A stretch of 19,052 bases of DNA from an uncultured Pelagibacteraceae bacterium (GTDB lineage Bacteria; Pseudomonadota; Alphaproteobacteria; Pelagibacterales; Pelagibacteraceae), in assembly GCA_902588335.1 (NCBI GenBank), contig CACIOV010000010.1:1-19052 (forward strand), in the 5' to 3' direction. This document shows positions 1-8,362 of the stretch, piece after piece. A model generated the notes under the pieces. The model was not told where the DNA came from. It searched no databases and saw nothing but the letters and a program-made list of their open reading frames with translations. The translations under genes and the position numbers were made by a program. Within the stretch, counting starts at the first letter, position 1. Each line of letters begins with the position of its first letter.

Positions 1-437
1 TAGTTCTTGTTGGTGGATCGTATGAATTACCAGTTAACCCTGCCTTAATCGATTATGCAGATGGAGGTGATATGAAATCTGTGGAGCTTATGATGAAATG
101 GGGTTACGAAGGTGTCAAAAAATTTATTGGAGGAAATCCAGTACAAAAAATTATAAATTCACCAAGACAAGTCCAAGAAGGATTGGCAGTGGATCTTAGA
201 GCATGCAATGATTACAAAAATGGTTTAAAAGCTGCGGCAAATATAAACTGTCCTACGCTTTGTATATTAGGAGACAAAGATAAGATGGTTCCATTAGAAA
301 AAGGAAAAAAAATGGCCGAAAGTATTAAAAATTCTAAATTAGAGATACTGAAAGAATGTGGTCATATGATTATATTTGAAAAAGCTTTCGAAATGAGAGA
401 GATTGTCAAAAATTTTTTACAAAAAAATTACAAATAA
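1..437 (+). CDS. alpha/beta hydrolase, C-terminal part (5' end outside window)
   Basis: The open frame runs in from the left edge (first full codon at base 3) to TAA at 435-437, so the ATG at 72 is internal and the true start lies upstream. About 144 residues are visible. Two late alpha/beta-hydrolase signatures can be read: GDKDKMVP, where the catalytic acid is expected, and KECGHMIIFE, where the catalytic histidine is expected. The spacing between them fits a fold of about 260-300 residues; the nucleophile serine would lie off the window. The gene ends 5 bp before dmdA on the same strand, so the two are probably co-transcribed. The substrate cannot be deduced; esterase, lactonase or thioesterase-like activity are all possible. 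The family call is secure, the function is not. Confidence 0.82.
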   Translation, partial: VLVGGSYELPVNPALIDYADGGDMKSVELMMKWGYEGVKKFIGGNPVQKIINSPRQVQEGLAVDLRACNDYKNGLKAAANINCPTLCILGDKDKMVPLEKGKKMAESIKNSKLEILKECGHMIIFEKAFEMREIVKNFLQKNYK

Positions 438-442
438 TAACT

Positions 443-1549
443 ATGAAAAAATTTTACATTGCGAAAGCAAGAAGATTAAGAGGTACTCCTTTTTCGAGTA
501 GAATAGAAAACCAGGGTCTAACTGCTTACACTACTTATAATCATATGCTTTTGCCTGCAGCCTTTGAGGGAACAGAAAAGGAATATTTTCATTTAAAGGA
601 ACATGTTCAGGTTTGGGACGTTGCTGCCGAAAGACAGGTTCAGATAGTAGGAAAAGATTCTGCAAAACTAGTCCAATTAATAACTTGCAGAAATCTTTCG
701 AAGTCAAAAATTGGAAGGTGTTACTATGCTCCAATAATTGACGAACAAGGAAATATGATTAACGATCCTATTATTTTAAAATTAGATGAAAATAAGTGGT
801 GGATATCATTAGCTGATTCGGACGTGGGACTTTATGCTAAAGGATTGGCAAGCGGTTTAAAATTGCGAGCCGAAGTCAGCGAGCCAGATGTAAATATATT
901 AGCTGTCCAAGGACCAAAATCATTTAAATTAATGGAAAAAATTTTAGGTAAAAAAATTGCTGAACTTAAATTTTTTGGTTTTGATTATTTTGATTTTAAA
1001 GGAAATAAATTTTTTATAGCTAGATCAGGATGGTCCAAGCAAGGTGGATACGAAATTTACATAGAAAATAGAGAAGCAGGATTAAATTTATATGATGAGA
1101 TATTTTTAGCCGGTAAAGAATTTAATGTAAAACCAGGCTGTCCAAATTTAATAGAAAGAATTGAAAGTGGACTTTTATCATGTGGCAATGATTTTGATAA
1201 TGGCGATAATCCTTATGAGTGTGGATTTGACAAATACATAGATGTTAAATCTGACATTGATTATTTGGGGAAAAAAGCTTTGATTAAAATTTCAAAAGAA
1301 GGAATTAAAAGAAAACTTATGGGAGTGAAAATAGATTTAGATAAAATTGAAATGATGGAAGAGAGACTTCTTCATAATGATAAAAATTTAGTAGGACATT
1401 TAAGATCTGCCGTTTATTCACCTTATTTTAAAAAAGTGGTAGGAATTGCAATGATCAAAAAAGAATATTGGGATAAAAAGACTTCGTTTAAATTAGAAAT
1501 CGATGGAAAAAAAAGCAAAGGTTCAATTTGCGATCTACCATTAGTCTAG
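443..1549 (+). CDS. dmdA: dimethylsulfoniopropionate demethylase DmdA
   Basis: 368 residues, close to the size of the SAR11 enzyme. DmdA is a cytoplasmic GcvT-fold protein that transfers a methyl group from DMSP to tetrahydrofolate, giving methylmercaptopropionate and 5-methyl-THF; this is the first step of the demethylation route for sulfur and carbon assimilation. Stretches I recognise as DmdA-like rather than GcvT-like include TYNHMLLPA, the WDVAAERQVQI region, SKSKIGRCYY, KFFGFDYFDF, ARSGWSKQGGYE and GNDFDNGDNP, closing with CDLPLV. The ATG at 443 gives the expected short N-terminus before ARRLRGTPFSSRI. No Shine-Dalgarno sequence is visible. It lies 5 bp after an alpha/beta hydrolase gene and 36 bp before asd. 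No gcvP or gcvH is nearby, which argues against a glycine-cleavage T protein. Confidence 0.93.
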   Translation: MKKFYIAKARRLRGTPFSSRIENQGLTAYTTYNHMLLPAAFEGTEKEYFHLKEHVQVWDVAAERQVQIVGKDSAKLVQLITCRNLSKSKIGRCYYAPIIDEQGNMINDPIILKLDENKWWISLADSDVGLYAKGLASGLKLRAEVSEPDVNILAVQGPKSFKLMEKILGKKIAELKFFGFDYFDFKGNKFFIARSGWSKQGGYEIYIENREAGLNLYDEIFLAGKEFNVKPGCPNLIERIESGLLSCGNDFDNGDNPYECGFDKYIDVKSDIDYLGKKALIKISKEGIKRKLMGVKIDLDKIEMMEERLLHNDKNLVGHLRSAVYSPYFKKVVGIAMIKKEYWDKKTSFKLEIDGKKSKGSICDLPLV

Positions 1550-1585
1550 AATTGGTCACAAAACAATAGTAATACTTTAACATAT

Positions 1586-2590
1586 ATGAATATAGCAATT
1601 GTTGGGGCAACAGGAAATGTTGGCAGAAAACTTTTAGAAGTTATTGAAAAGCTAAATTTTAAATTTAGTGAATTGCACCTTATTGCTTCAGATAAAAGTA
1701 TTGGAAAAAAAATAACTTTTAAAAACAAAAATTATTCCATAGTTGGTTTAAACGATTTTGATTTTTCAAAAGTAAAAATAGCTTTTTTTTCCGCAGGGAG
1801 TGCAATTGCGGAAAAATGGGTTCCTATTGCTGCAAAAAAAACAATTGTAATTGATAATTCAAAATATTTTAGAATGGATAAAGATATTCCTTTAGTAGTT
1901 CCAGAGGTCAATGCTGATGCTTTAAAAAACTATAAAAATAGAAATATTATTGCCAATGCTAATTGCTCAACTATACAGCTGGCGTTAGCTTTAAAACCTC
2001 TGCATGATCAATTTAAAATCAAAAGAGTCATTGTTTCAACTTATCAGTCAGTATCAGGTGCAGGAAATGCTCACATGAGTGAATTGGAGGAACAAAGTAA
2101 AAAAGTTTTAGAAAAACAAAAAGTAAGATCAAAAAATTTTACGAAGCAAATAGCATTTAATGTTATTCCACATATCGATTCCTTTATGGAGGATGGCTAC
2201 ACAAAAGAAGAATGGAAAATGACCGTAGAAACAAAAAAAATTTTAGATCCGAGTATATCTTTAAGCGCAACATGCGTAAGAGTTCCAGTCTTTGTTGGGC
2301 ATTCTGAATCAGTAAATATTGAGTTTAATTCAGAAGTTGATGCTGGAAAAATTAAAAAATGTTTAGAAAAAGCACCTGGATGCAAAGTTGTAGATGAAGC
2401 TAAAGATGGCGGCTATATAACTCCGGTTGAATCAAGCGGTGACTTTGTAACATATATTTCAAGAATAAGAGATGATCAGACGCAAAAAAATTCTATAAAT
2501 ATGTGGGTGGTATCTGATAATTTACTTAAAGGTGCAGCTCTTAATGCAGTTCAAATTGCAAATGTTTTGATTAAAAAATATATTAAGTAA
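1586..2590 (+). CDS. asd: aspartate-semialdehyde dehydrogenase
   Basis: 334 residues, normal for the family. The enzyme reduces aspartyl-4-phosphate with NADPH to aspartate-4-semialdehyde, the branch point to lysine/diaminopimelate, threonine and methionine. The N-terminus holds the dinucleotide-binding motif GATGNVG (residues 7-13). The catalytic cysteine is C127 in NANCSTIQ, and the substrate-binding and catalytic segments IPHIDSF and RVPVFVGHSE follow. The ATG at 1586 starts directly with MNIAIVGATG, the usual beginning. The 36 bp upstream hold no clear promoter or ribosome binding site. The gene is 3 bp before sdhC, so an amino-acid biosynthesis gene heads the TCA block. ArgC and Usg-1 homologues were considered, but the HIDSF and RVPV segments fit Asd. 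Confidence 0.95.
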   Translation: MNIAIVGATGNVGRKLLEVIEKLNFKFSELHLIASDKSIGKKITFKNKNYSIVGLNDFDFSKVKIAFFSAGSAIAEKWVPIAAKKTIVIDNSKYFRMDKDIPLVVPEVNADALKNYKNRNIIANANCSTIQLALALKPLHDQFKIKRVIVSTYQSVSGAGNAHMSELEEQSKKVLEKQKVRSKNFTKQIAFNVIPHIDSFMEDGYTKEEWKMTVETKKILDPSISLSATCVRVPVFVGHSESVNIEFNSEVDAGKIKKCLEKAPGCKVVDEAKDGGYITPVESSGDFVTYISRIRDDQTQKNSINMWVVSDNLLKGAALNAVQIANVLIKKYIK

Positions 2591-2593
2591 ATA

Positions 2594-2980
2594 ATGAATG
2601 ATTCCAAAAATCCATTATCACCCCATCTTCAAATTTATAGATGGCATGTATCATCTTTACTTTCAATAACACATAGAATTTCAGGTGTTATAAATCTACT
2701 GGCATTAATTTCTATATTTTCTTGGATAATAATTTTAAGTATTGGTGAAAGTAATTATGAAATATTTTTGTTAATAATTAATAGTTTTTTTGGAAAATTT
2801 ATTTTAATTGGTTTTACATGGTCCATGTGTTTTCATTCACTAAGCGGTGTAAGACATTTAGTTTGGGATCTGGGTTATGGATATGAAATTAAAACTGCAA
2901 ATATTTCTGGGATAATTGTAATTATTTCTTCTTTGTTTCTAACAATTATATTTTGGTTATTTGCTAGAGGTTTAATTTAA
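2594..2980 (+). CDS. sdhC: succinate dehydrogenase cytochrome b556 subunit
   Basis: 128 residues with three hydrophobic segments near 29-50, 65-88 and 104-126. SdhC is one of two membrane anchors of complex II and takes part in haem b and ubiquinone binding. The N-terminal signature PLSPHLQIYRWHVSSLLSITHRISG (described by its key residues P7, H11, Y15, S24, H27, R28) is typical. The HSLSGVRHLVWD segment carries H81, at the position of the haem-ligating histidine of the E. coli protein. It starts 3 bp after the asd stop through a TAA-ATA-ATG junction and its stop abuts the sdhD start codon with no gap. The order C-D-A-B is canonical. Confidence 0.95.
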   Translation: MNDSKNPLSPHLQIYRWHVSSLLSITHRISGVINLLALISIFSWIIILSIGESNYEIFLLIINSFFGKFILIGFTWSMCFHSLSGVRHLVWDLGYGYEIKTANISGIIVIISSLFLTIIFWLFARGLI

Positions 2981-3304
2981 ATGAAAGAGACACAAAAATG
3001 GATCCTACATAGAATAAGTGCTATAATTTTAGCTCCCATCTATGTTTGGCTCTATTTTTCATTAATTTCACTTTCAACAAAAAATTATTCGGAAGCTATT
3101 TATTTTTTCCAAAACCCATTATTTGAAATTTTAACGATCATCGTGTTTTTTGTTGGTTTTTTTCATGCTAAAATTAGTTTAAGTGAGATTTTTGAAGATT
3201 ATATTCATAACCAAAAATTCAAAGATGTCGCAAATATTTTGGCTTTAATATTTAGTATAATGATTCCCGTAATAATTTTAATTTTTTTAATATATAAAAT
3301 TTAA
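2981..3304 (+). CDS. sdhD: succinate dehydrogenase hydrophobic membrane anchor subunit
   Basis: 107 residues, three predicted membrane helices near 12-33, 48-68 and 84-106. SdhD pairs with SdhC to anchor SdhAB and form the quinone site. The beginning, with W7, H10, R11 and S13, is the usual SdhD start. The helix-2 segment FFHAKISLSEIFEDYIH provides H62, matching the haem b ligand position, and the D73-Y74 pair matches the conserved Asp-Tyr near the ubiquinone site of characterised enzymes. Sequence conservation in this subunit is low in general, so position and these motifs carry the call. The stop overlaps the sdhA start by one base (TAATG), suggesting coupled translation. Confidence 0.92.
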   Translation: MKETQKWILHRISAIILAPIYVWLYFSLISLSTKNYSEAIYFFQNPLFEILTIIVFFVGFFHAKISLSEIFEDYIHNQKFKDVANILALIFSIMIPVIILIFLIYKI

Positions 3305-5079
3305 TGAGCAATTATAAAATAATCGATCACGAGTATGACGTTCTTGTTATAGGAGCGGGAGGATCAGGCTTGAGAGCTGCGGTTGGATTAAGCGAGTCTG
3401 GTTTAAAAACTGCTTGTATTTCAAAAGTATTTCCAACAAGAAGTCACACTGCAGCAGCTCAAGGAGGGATTTCAGCCGCTTTAGGTAATGCTGGGGAAGA
3501 TGATTGGAGATGGCATATGTACGATACAGTTAAGGGATCGGATTGGCTAGGAGATCAGGATTGTATAGAGTATTTGTGTAAAGAGGCTCCAAAAGCAGTT
3601 ATTGAACTTGAGCATTATGGAGTTCCTTTTAGCAGAACTAAAGAAGGAAAAATATATCAAAGAGCCTTTGGTGGTATGACAAAAAATTATGGTAACGAAC
3701 CTGTGCAAAGAACATGCGCTGCAGCAGACAGAACAGGTCACGCAATATTACATACTTTGTATGGCCAAGCGCTTAAACATAAGACAGAGTTTTTTATTGA
3801 ATATTTTGCCTTAGATTTGTTAATGAAAAATGGGGAGTGCAAGGGTGTGCTAGCTTGGAATTTAAATGATGGTACTATTCACCGATTTAGATCACATATT
3901 ACAATTTTAGCCACTGGGGGCTACGGTAAAATTTATTATTCAGCTACGGCAGCTCACACCTGCACTGGAGATGGAAACGGAATGGTCTTAAGATCTGGAT
4001 TACCTCTTCAAGATATGGAATTTGTTCAATTTCACCCAACAGGCCTTTACGGTATTGGATGTTTAATTTCGGAAGCAGTTAGAGGAGAAGGCGGTTATTT
4101 GGTAAATTCTAAAGGCGAACGTTTTATGGAAAAGTATGCTCCTAAAGCTAAAGATCTTGCTTCAAGAGATGTAGTTAGCAGATCAATGGCAATCGAAATT
4201 AATGAAGGAAGGGGAATAGGAAAAAATAAAGATCATATTCATTTACATATTAACCATATAGATCCAAAAATAATAGAAAATAGATTGCCTGGCATATCTG
4301 AATCTGTAGAAACTTTTGTACACCGAGACGTAACCAAGGATCCAATTCCAGTTGTTCCAACAGTCCATTATAATATGGGAGGAATACCAGCAAACTATAA
4401 AGCAGAAGTTATAACTTCAAATGGAAATGATAAAATTGTACCAGGATTAATGGCTATAGGCGAAGCTGCATGTGTTTCTGTGCATGGCGCAAACAGATTG
4501 GGTTCGAACTCGCTAATAGATCTTGTAGTTTTTGGAAAAGCAGCAGCCAAGAGAGCTAGCGAACTGATAAAACCAAATTCACCCCATGAAGAAATTTCAA
4601 ATAGTGAAACGGATAAGTCTCTTGATAGATTTGATAAATTAAGAAATGGCAAAGGCTCGAACAAAACTTCTGAACTTAGATTATCAATGCAAAAAACAAT
4701 GCAATCAAAATGCGCGGTATTTAGAACTGAAAAAACTTTAAAAGAAGGAATAAATGAAATTAAAAAACCTTTTGAAGGTATGGAATCCATATCTGTTAAA
4801 GATAAATCTTTGATTTTTAATACAGACTTAATGGAGACGTTAGAATTTGATAACCTTATTCGGCAAGCAATTACAACTATGGAATCTGCTTATCAAAGAA
4901 AAGAAAGTCGTGGTGCGCACGCTAGAGAAGATTATCCTAAAAGAGATGATGATAATTTTATGAAACATACTTTAAGTTGGCAACAAGGAAAAGAAGTTAA
5001 GATTAATTATCGCCCAGTCAACCTATCAACATTAACCAATGATGTTCAAACTTTTCCACCAAAAGAAAGAGTTTATTAA
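3304..5079 (+). CDS. sdhA: succinate dehydrogenase flavoprotein subunit
   Basis: 591 residues, full length. SdhA oxidises succinate to fumarate and passes electrons via covalent FAD to SdhB. The FAD-binding GAGGSG motif is at residues 17-22. The covalent FAD histidine is H48 in RSHTAAAQGG. Active-site segments include QFHPTGLY (H244), SEAVRGEGGYL, ASRDVVSR and HYNMGGIP (H355). The second nucleotide-binding stretch, GEAACVSVHGANRLGSNSL, is intact, and the C-terminal part contains RGAHAREDYPKRDD as in other alphaproteobacterial SdhA. Both ends overlap neighbours by one base (TAATG with sdhD and with sdhB), so the sdh genes form a tightly coupled translation unit. A frdA identity is unlikely given the C-D-A-B order and two membrane anchors. 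Confidence 0.98.
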   Translation: MSNYKIIDHEYDVLVIGAGGSGLRAAVGLSESGLKTACISKVFPTRSHTAAAQGGISAALGNAGEDDWRWHMYDTVKGSDWLGDQDCIEYLCKEAPKAVIELEHYGVPFSRTKEGKIYQRAFGGMTKNYGNEPVQRTCAAADRTGHAILHTLYGQALKHKTEFFIEYFALDLLMKNGECKGVLAWNLNDGTIHRFRSHITILATGGYGKIYYSATAAHTCTGDGNGMVLRSGLPLQDMEFVQFHPTGLYGIGCLISEAVRGEGGYLVNSKGERFMEKYAPKAKDLASRDVVSRSMAIEINEGRGIGKNKDHIHLHINHIDPKIIENRLPGISESVETFVHRDVTKDPIPVVPTVHYNMGGIPANYKAEVITSNGNDKIVPGLMAIGEAACVSVHGANRLGSNSLIDLVVFGKAAAKRASELIKPNSPHEEISNSETDKSLDRFDKLRNGKGSNKTSELRLSMQKTMQSKCAVFRTEKTLKEGINEIKKPFEGMESISVKDKSLIFNTDLMETLEFDNLIRQAITTMESAYQRKESRGAHAREDYPKRDDDNFMKHTLSWQQGKEVKINYRPVNLSTLTNDVQTFPPKERVY

Positions 5080-5855
5080 TGGTAAAATTTAGTCTTCCAG
5101 AAAATTCTAAAATTTTAAAGGGTCAATATTTTAAAGATAAAACTGGTTCTTCAAATTTAAAAATAGTTCACATTTATAGATGGGACCCAGAAAAAAATGA
5201 GAATCCGAGAGAAGATACTTTTGAAGTCAATTTAGATATGTGCGGAAATAAAGTTTTGGACATTTTGAATAAAATAAAAAATGAAATAGATTCATCTCTT
5301 ACTTTTAGAAAATCATGTGGCCACGGTGTTTGCGGATCATGCGCAATGAATGTAGATGGTGTAAATACTTTATCGTGCATGAAATCTCATAAAGATATTA
5401 AAGGTGATATTCGTATTTTTCCTTTACCACATTTAAAAGTTGTTAAAGATTTAGTAGCAGATCTAAGCATGTTGTATAAACAATATGAATCAATAGAACC
5501 CTGGCTAAAAACAAAAAAATCCAAATTGCATGAAAATGAAATTAACCAATCTAAAGAAAATAGAGAAAAACTTGATGGTTTGTATGAATGTATTATGTGT
5601 GCTTGTTGTTCAACTTCTTGTCCAAGTTATTGGTGGAATGGAGAAAGCTATTTAGGTCCAGCGGTTCTACTTCAGGCATATCGCTGGATATCAGATAGTA
5701 GAGATGAGGAAAAAAAAGAAAGATTAAAAATGGTTGCTGACAAACTTAAATTATACAGGTGCCATACGATAATGAATTGTACAAGTTCTTGTCCAAAAGG
5801 CTTAAATCCTGCAAAGGCCATAGGTTCAATCAAAAAAATGCTTGCAACAAGCTAG
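5079..5855 (+). CDS. sdhB: succinate dehydrogenase iron-sulfur subunit
   Basis: 258 residues. SdhB carries electrons from SdhA to quinone through three clusters, and all cysteine ligands are present. The [2Fe-2S] site has C80, C85, C88 and C100 (C-x4-C-x2-C-x11-C). The [4Fe-4S] site has C171, C174, C177 and C181-P. The [3Fe-4S] site has C228, C234 and C238-P. Between the first two [2Fe-2S] cysteines the protein reads GHGV, where many homologues have REG(V/I); the ligands themselves are unaffected. The ATG at 5079 overlaps the sdhA stop. The next gene, mmsA, starts 28 bp downstream. Confidence 0.97.
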   Translation: MVKFSLPENSKILKGQYFKDKTGSSNLKIVHIYRWDPEKNENPREDTFEVNLDMCGNKVLDILNKIKNEIDSSLTFRKSCGHGVCGSCAMNVDGVNTLSCMKSHKDIKGDIRIFPLPHLKVVKDLVADLSMLYKQYESIEPWLKTKKSKLHENEINQSKENREKLDGLYECIMCACCSTSCPSYWWNGESYLGPAVLLQAYRWISDSRDEEKKERLKMVADKLKLYRCHTIMNCTSSCPKGLNPAKAIGSIKKMLATS

Positions 5856-5883
5856 AAGCTTAATTAAATCATTTCAGGTAGCA

Positions 5884-7377
5884 ATGAATTTAATTGAACA
5901 TTTTATAAACGGAAAAATAACTAAAGGATCTTCAAAAAAAACGTCTAAAGTTTTTAATCCGGCAACAGGTGAACAGACAGCTGAAGTTAATTTAGCTTCT
6001 AAATCTGATATAGATGCTACAGTAGAAAAGGCAAAAAAAGCATTCACAGATTGGTCTAGGAAACCACCCGCACAAAGAGCAAGAGTAATTTTTAAATTTA
6101 AAGAATTAATAGAAAAAAATTCAGATGAAATAACCAAGCTTATAGTTTCAGAACATGGTAAAATTTATGAAGATGCTAAGGGATCATTAACCAGAGGATT
6201 AGAAGTTGTTGAATTTGCCTGTGGCATACCCCATCTTCTTAAAGGTGAATTTACGGAAAATGTTGGCACCGATGTTGACAGTTGGTCAATCAGACAACCA
6301 TTAGGAGTTTGTGCAGGCATTACTCCATTTAATTTTCCCGCAATGGTTCCTATGTGGATGTTTCCAATAGCAATAGCCTGCGGCAATACATTTGTTCTAA
6401 AACCTTCGGAAAAAGATCCCTCTTGCTCAATTAAATTAGCACAGCTATTTAAAGAAGCTGGATTACCCGATGGAGTTTTTAATGTGGTAAATGGAGATAA
6501 AGAAGCCGTTGATGCAATATTAAGCAATAAAGATGTAGCTGCTATTAGTTTTGTTGGCTCTACGCCAATAGCAAAATATATTTATGAAAATGCTGCAAAA
6601 AATGAAAAACGTGTTCAAGCTTTAGGAGGAGCAAAAAATCATTGTGTTGTAATGCCTGATTGTGATCTTGATCAAGCCGTTAATGGTTTAATGGGCGCAG
6701 CCTATGGATCGGCTGGCGAAAGATGTATGGCTCAGTCGGTTGCGGTAGCCGTAGGTAAAGTTGGAAATCAGCTTGTAAATAAACTTGCCAAAAAAGTTGA
6801 ATCATTAAAGGTTGGTCCTGGATTAGATAAAAATTCAGAAATGGGACCACTTGTTACAAAACAACATTTAGAAAAAGTTAAAGGATATGTAGATCTTGGA
6901 GTAAAAGAAGGAGCAAAACTTGTTGTAGACGGAAGAAATATAAAACTTCAGGGTTATGAAAAGGGTTTTTATATAGGCGGTTGTCTTTTTGATAATGTAG
7001 ATAAAAAAATGAGAATTTACAAAGAAGAAATTTTTGGTCCAGTACTTTCGGTAGTTAGAGTAAAAGATTTTAATGCAGCAGTAAATTTGGTAAATGAACA
7101 TGAATTTGGAAATGGGACAAGCATATATACCAGGGATGGTGATGTAGGAAGAACTTTTGCTAGTAAAATTAAAATTGGAATGGTTGGTATCAATATACCC
7201 ATACCCGTTCCTGTTGCTTACCATTCATTTGGTGGCTGGAAAAGATCTTTATTTGGTGATCAGCATATGCATGGACCTGAAGGAGTTAGATTTTATACAA
7301 AATTAAAAACTATAACTTCAAAATGGCCTACTGGATTAACATCAGATCCTGATTTTGTTATGCCAATATTGAATTAA
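5884..7377 (+). CDS. mmsA: methylmalonate-semialdehyde dehydrogenase (CoA-acylating)
   Basis: 497 residues from the ATG at 5884, typical of MmsA/IolA enzymes, which convert methylmalonate semialdehyde to propionyl-CoA and malonate semialdehyde to acetyl-CoA using NAD and CoA. The open frame extends to a TTG at 5842 inside sdhB, but the MNLIEHFINGK start matches the family and an AGG lies 5 bp before it. Aldehyde-dehydrogenase motifs in order are ITPFNFPAMVPMWM, KPSEKDPS, SFVGSTPIA, QALGGAKNH, and the catalytic cysteine C281 in SAGERCMAQ, then EIFGPVLSV. The ERC segment and the long PFNFPAMVP segment distinguish MmsA from ordinary ALDHs, which keep a general-base glutamate in an ELGG motif; here it is ALGG. 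It lies between sdhB and mdh. Roles in valine, beta-alanine, inositol or DMSP/acrylate degradation are all possible. Confidence 0.93.
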   Translation: MNLIEHFINGKITKGSSKKTSKVFNPATGEQTAEVNLASKSDIDATVEKAKKAFTDWSRKPPAQRARVIFKFKELIEKNSDEITKLIVSEHGKIYEDAKGSLTRGLEVVEFACGIPHLLKGEFTENVGTDVDSWSIRQPLGVCAGITPFNFPAMVPMWMFPIAIACGNTFVLKPSEKDPSCSIKLAQLFKEAGLPDGVFNVVNGDKEAVDAILSNKDVAAISFVGSTPIAKYIYENAAKNEKRVQALGGAKNHCVVMPDCDLDQAVNGLMGAAYGSAGERCMAQSVAVAVGKVGNQLVNKLAKKVESLKVGPGLDKNSEMGPLVTKQHLEKVKGYVDLGVKEGAKLVVDGRNIKLQGYEKGFYIGGCLFDNVDKKMRIYKEEIFGPVLSVVRVKDFNAAVNLVNEHEFGNGTSIYTRDGDVGRTFASKIKIGMVGINIPIPVPVAYHSFGGWKRSLFGDQHMHGPEGVRFYTKLKTITSKWPTGLTSDPDFVMPILN

Positions 7378-7380
7378 ATA

Positions 7381-8343
7381 ATGAGAAAAAAAATTTCACT
7401 AATAGGTGCGGGTCAAATTGGAGGTACTCTAGCACACCTCATTAGTATTAAAGAGCTTGCAGATGTAGTGCTTTTTGACGTAGCTGAAGGTATTGCAAAA
7501 GGCAAAGCTTTAGATATAGCCCAAGCAACAGCAGTGGATGGTTCAGATGTTAATCTCATTGGAACGAGTAATTATGAAGATACTAATAATTCTGATGTGA
7601 TTATTATTACAGCTGGTGTTCCAAGAAAACCTGGAATGACACGAGATGATTTATTAGGAACTAACCTAAAAATAATAAAACAAGTAGCTGAAGGAATAAA
7701 AAAAACTTCACCAAATGCTTTCGTAATTTGTATTACAAATCCATTGGATGTTATCGTCATGGCATTACAAAAATATTCTGGCTTACCAACCAATAAGATT
7801 GTAGGAATGGCAGGAATTTTGGACTCTTCAAGATTTAAATATTTTCTTTCGCAAGAACTTAAAATTCCCGTAAAAAATATAGATACTTTAGTATTAGGTG
7901 GCCATGGGGATACCATGGTACCCATGCCTAACCACACCACCGCAAATGGGAGAGCATTAACACAGCTTTTAGAAGAGAATACAATTAATAAAAAAAGTTT
8001 AGATTCAATAATTAGCAAAACACGCAAAGGAGGAGCTGAAATAATTAAATTATTGGAAAAAGGATCAGCTTTTTATGCACCAGCGGCGTCAGGTGTAGAA
8101 ATGGCCGAATCTTATATTAAAAATTTAAAAAAAACTTTACCCTGTGCGGCTTATTTAAACGGCGAGTATGGAGTGAAAGATTTATATGCGGGTGTTCCAG
8201 TAATTATTGGTAGCAAGGGTGTAGAAAAGATAATTGAATTGTCCTTAAGCAAAGATGAAAAAGATAATTTTGATTTGTCTATTAAAGCAGTAAAAGAACT
8301 TTTTAGCTCTGCGGTTAAAATTGACAAGGATTTAGCAAAATAG
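7381..8343 (+). CDS. mdh: malate dehydrogenase
   Basis: 320 residues, of the lactate-dehydrogenase-like malate dehydrogenase type usual in alphaproteobacteria. It oxidises malate to oxaloacetate with NAD. The N-terminal GAGQIGG (9-15) is the nucleotide-binding motif. The substrate loop PRKPGMTRDDLL supplies arginines expected to bind malate. ITNPLDV and GILDSSRF follow, and the proton-relay histidine is H175 in GGHGDTMVP. It starts 3 bp after mmsA through a TAA-ATA-ATG junction. It is the last plus-strand gene before the accessory block: only 19 bp separate its stop from the end of a convergent gene, and I find no convincing terminator there. Confidence 0.97.
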   Translation: MRKKISLIGAGQIGGTLAHLISIKELADVVLFDVAEGIAKGKALDIAQATAVDGSDVNLIGTSNYEDTNNSDVIIITAGVPRKPGMTRDDLLGTNLKIIKQVAEGIKKTSPNAFVICITNPLDVIVMALQKYSGLPTNKIVGMAGILDSSRFKYFLSQELKIPVKNIDTLVLGGHGDTMVPMPNHTTANGRALTQLLEENTINKKSLDSIISKTRKGGAEIIKLLEKGSAFYAPAASGVEMAESYIKNLKKTLPCAAYLNGEYGVKDLYAGVPVIIGSKGVEKIIELSLSKDEKDNFDLSIKAVKELFSSAVKIDKDLAK

Positions 8344-8362
8344 TTTTCTAGTTTTTAATCTG

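Noticed and set aside
72..74. ATG as the start of the first hydrolase gene
   Set aside because: The frame is open to the left edge with hydrolase-like sequence (VLVGGSYELPVNPALIDYAD) before it, so this methionine is internal.
443..1549. Glycine-cleavage T protein (GcvT)
   Set aside because: The fold is shared, but the sequence matches DmdA segments and no gcvH or gcvP is adjacent.
1550..1585. Promoter or riboswitch upstream of asd
   Set aside because: The gap is only 36 bp; TTGGTC and TAATAC are 12 bp apart and no stable structure is apparent.
5842..5883. In-frame extension of mmsA to a TTG inside sdhB
   Set aside because: The extra 14 residues do not match the family, overlap sdhB, and the ATG at 5884 has an AGG 5 bp upstream and gives the standard N-terminus.
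6868..7224. Long open frame on the minus strand inside mmsA
   Set aside because: It lies fully within a clear aldehyde dehydrogenase gene, and its Phe/Tyr/Ile-rich composition is that of an AT-rich shadow frame with no domain.
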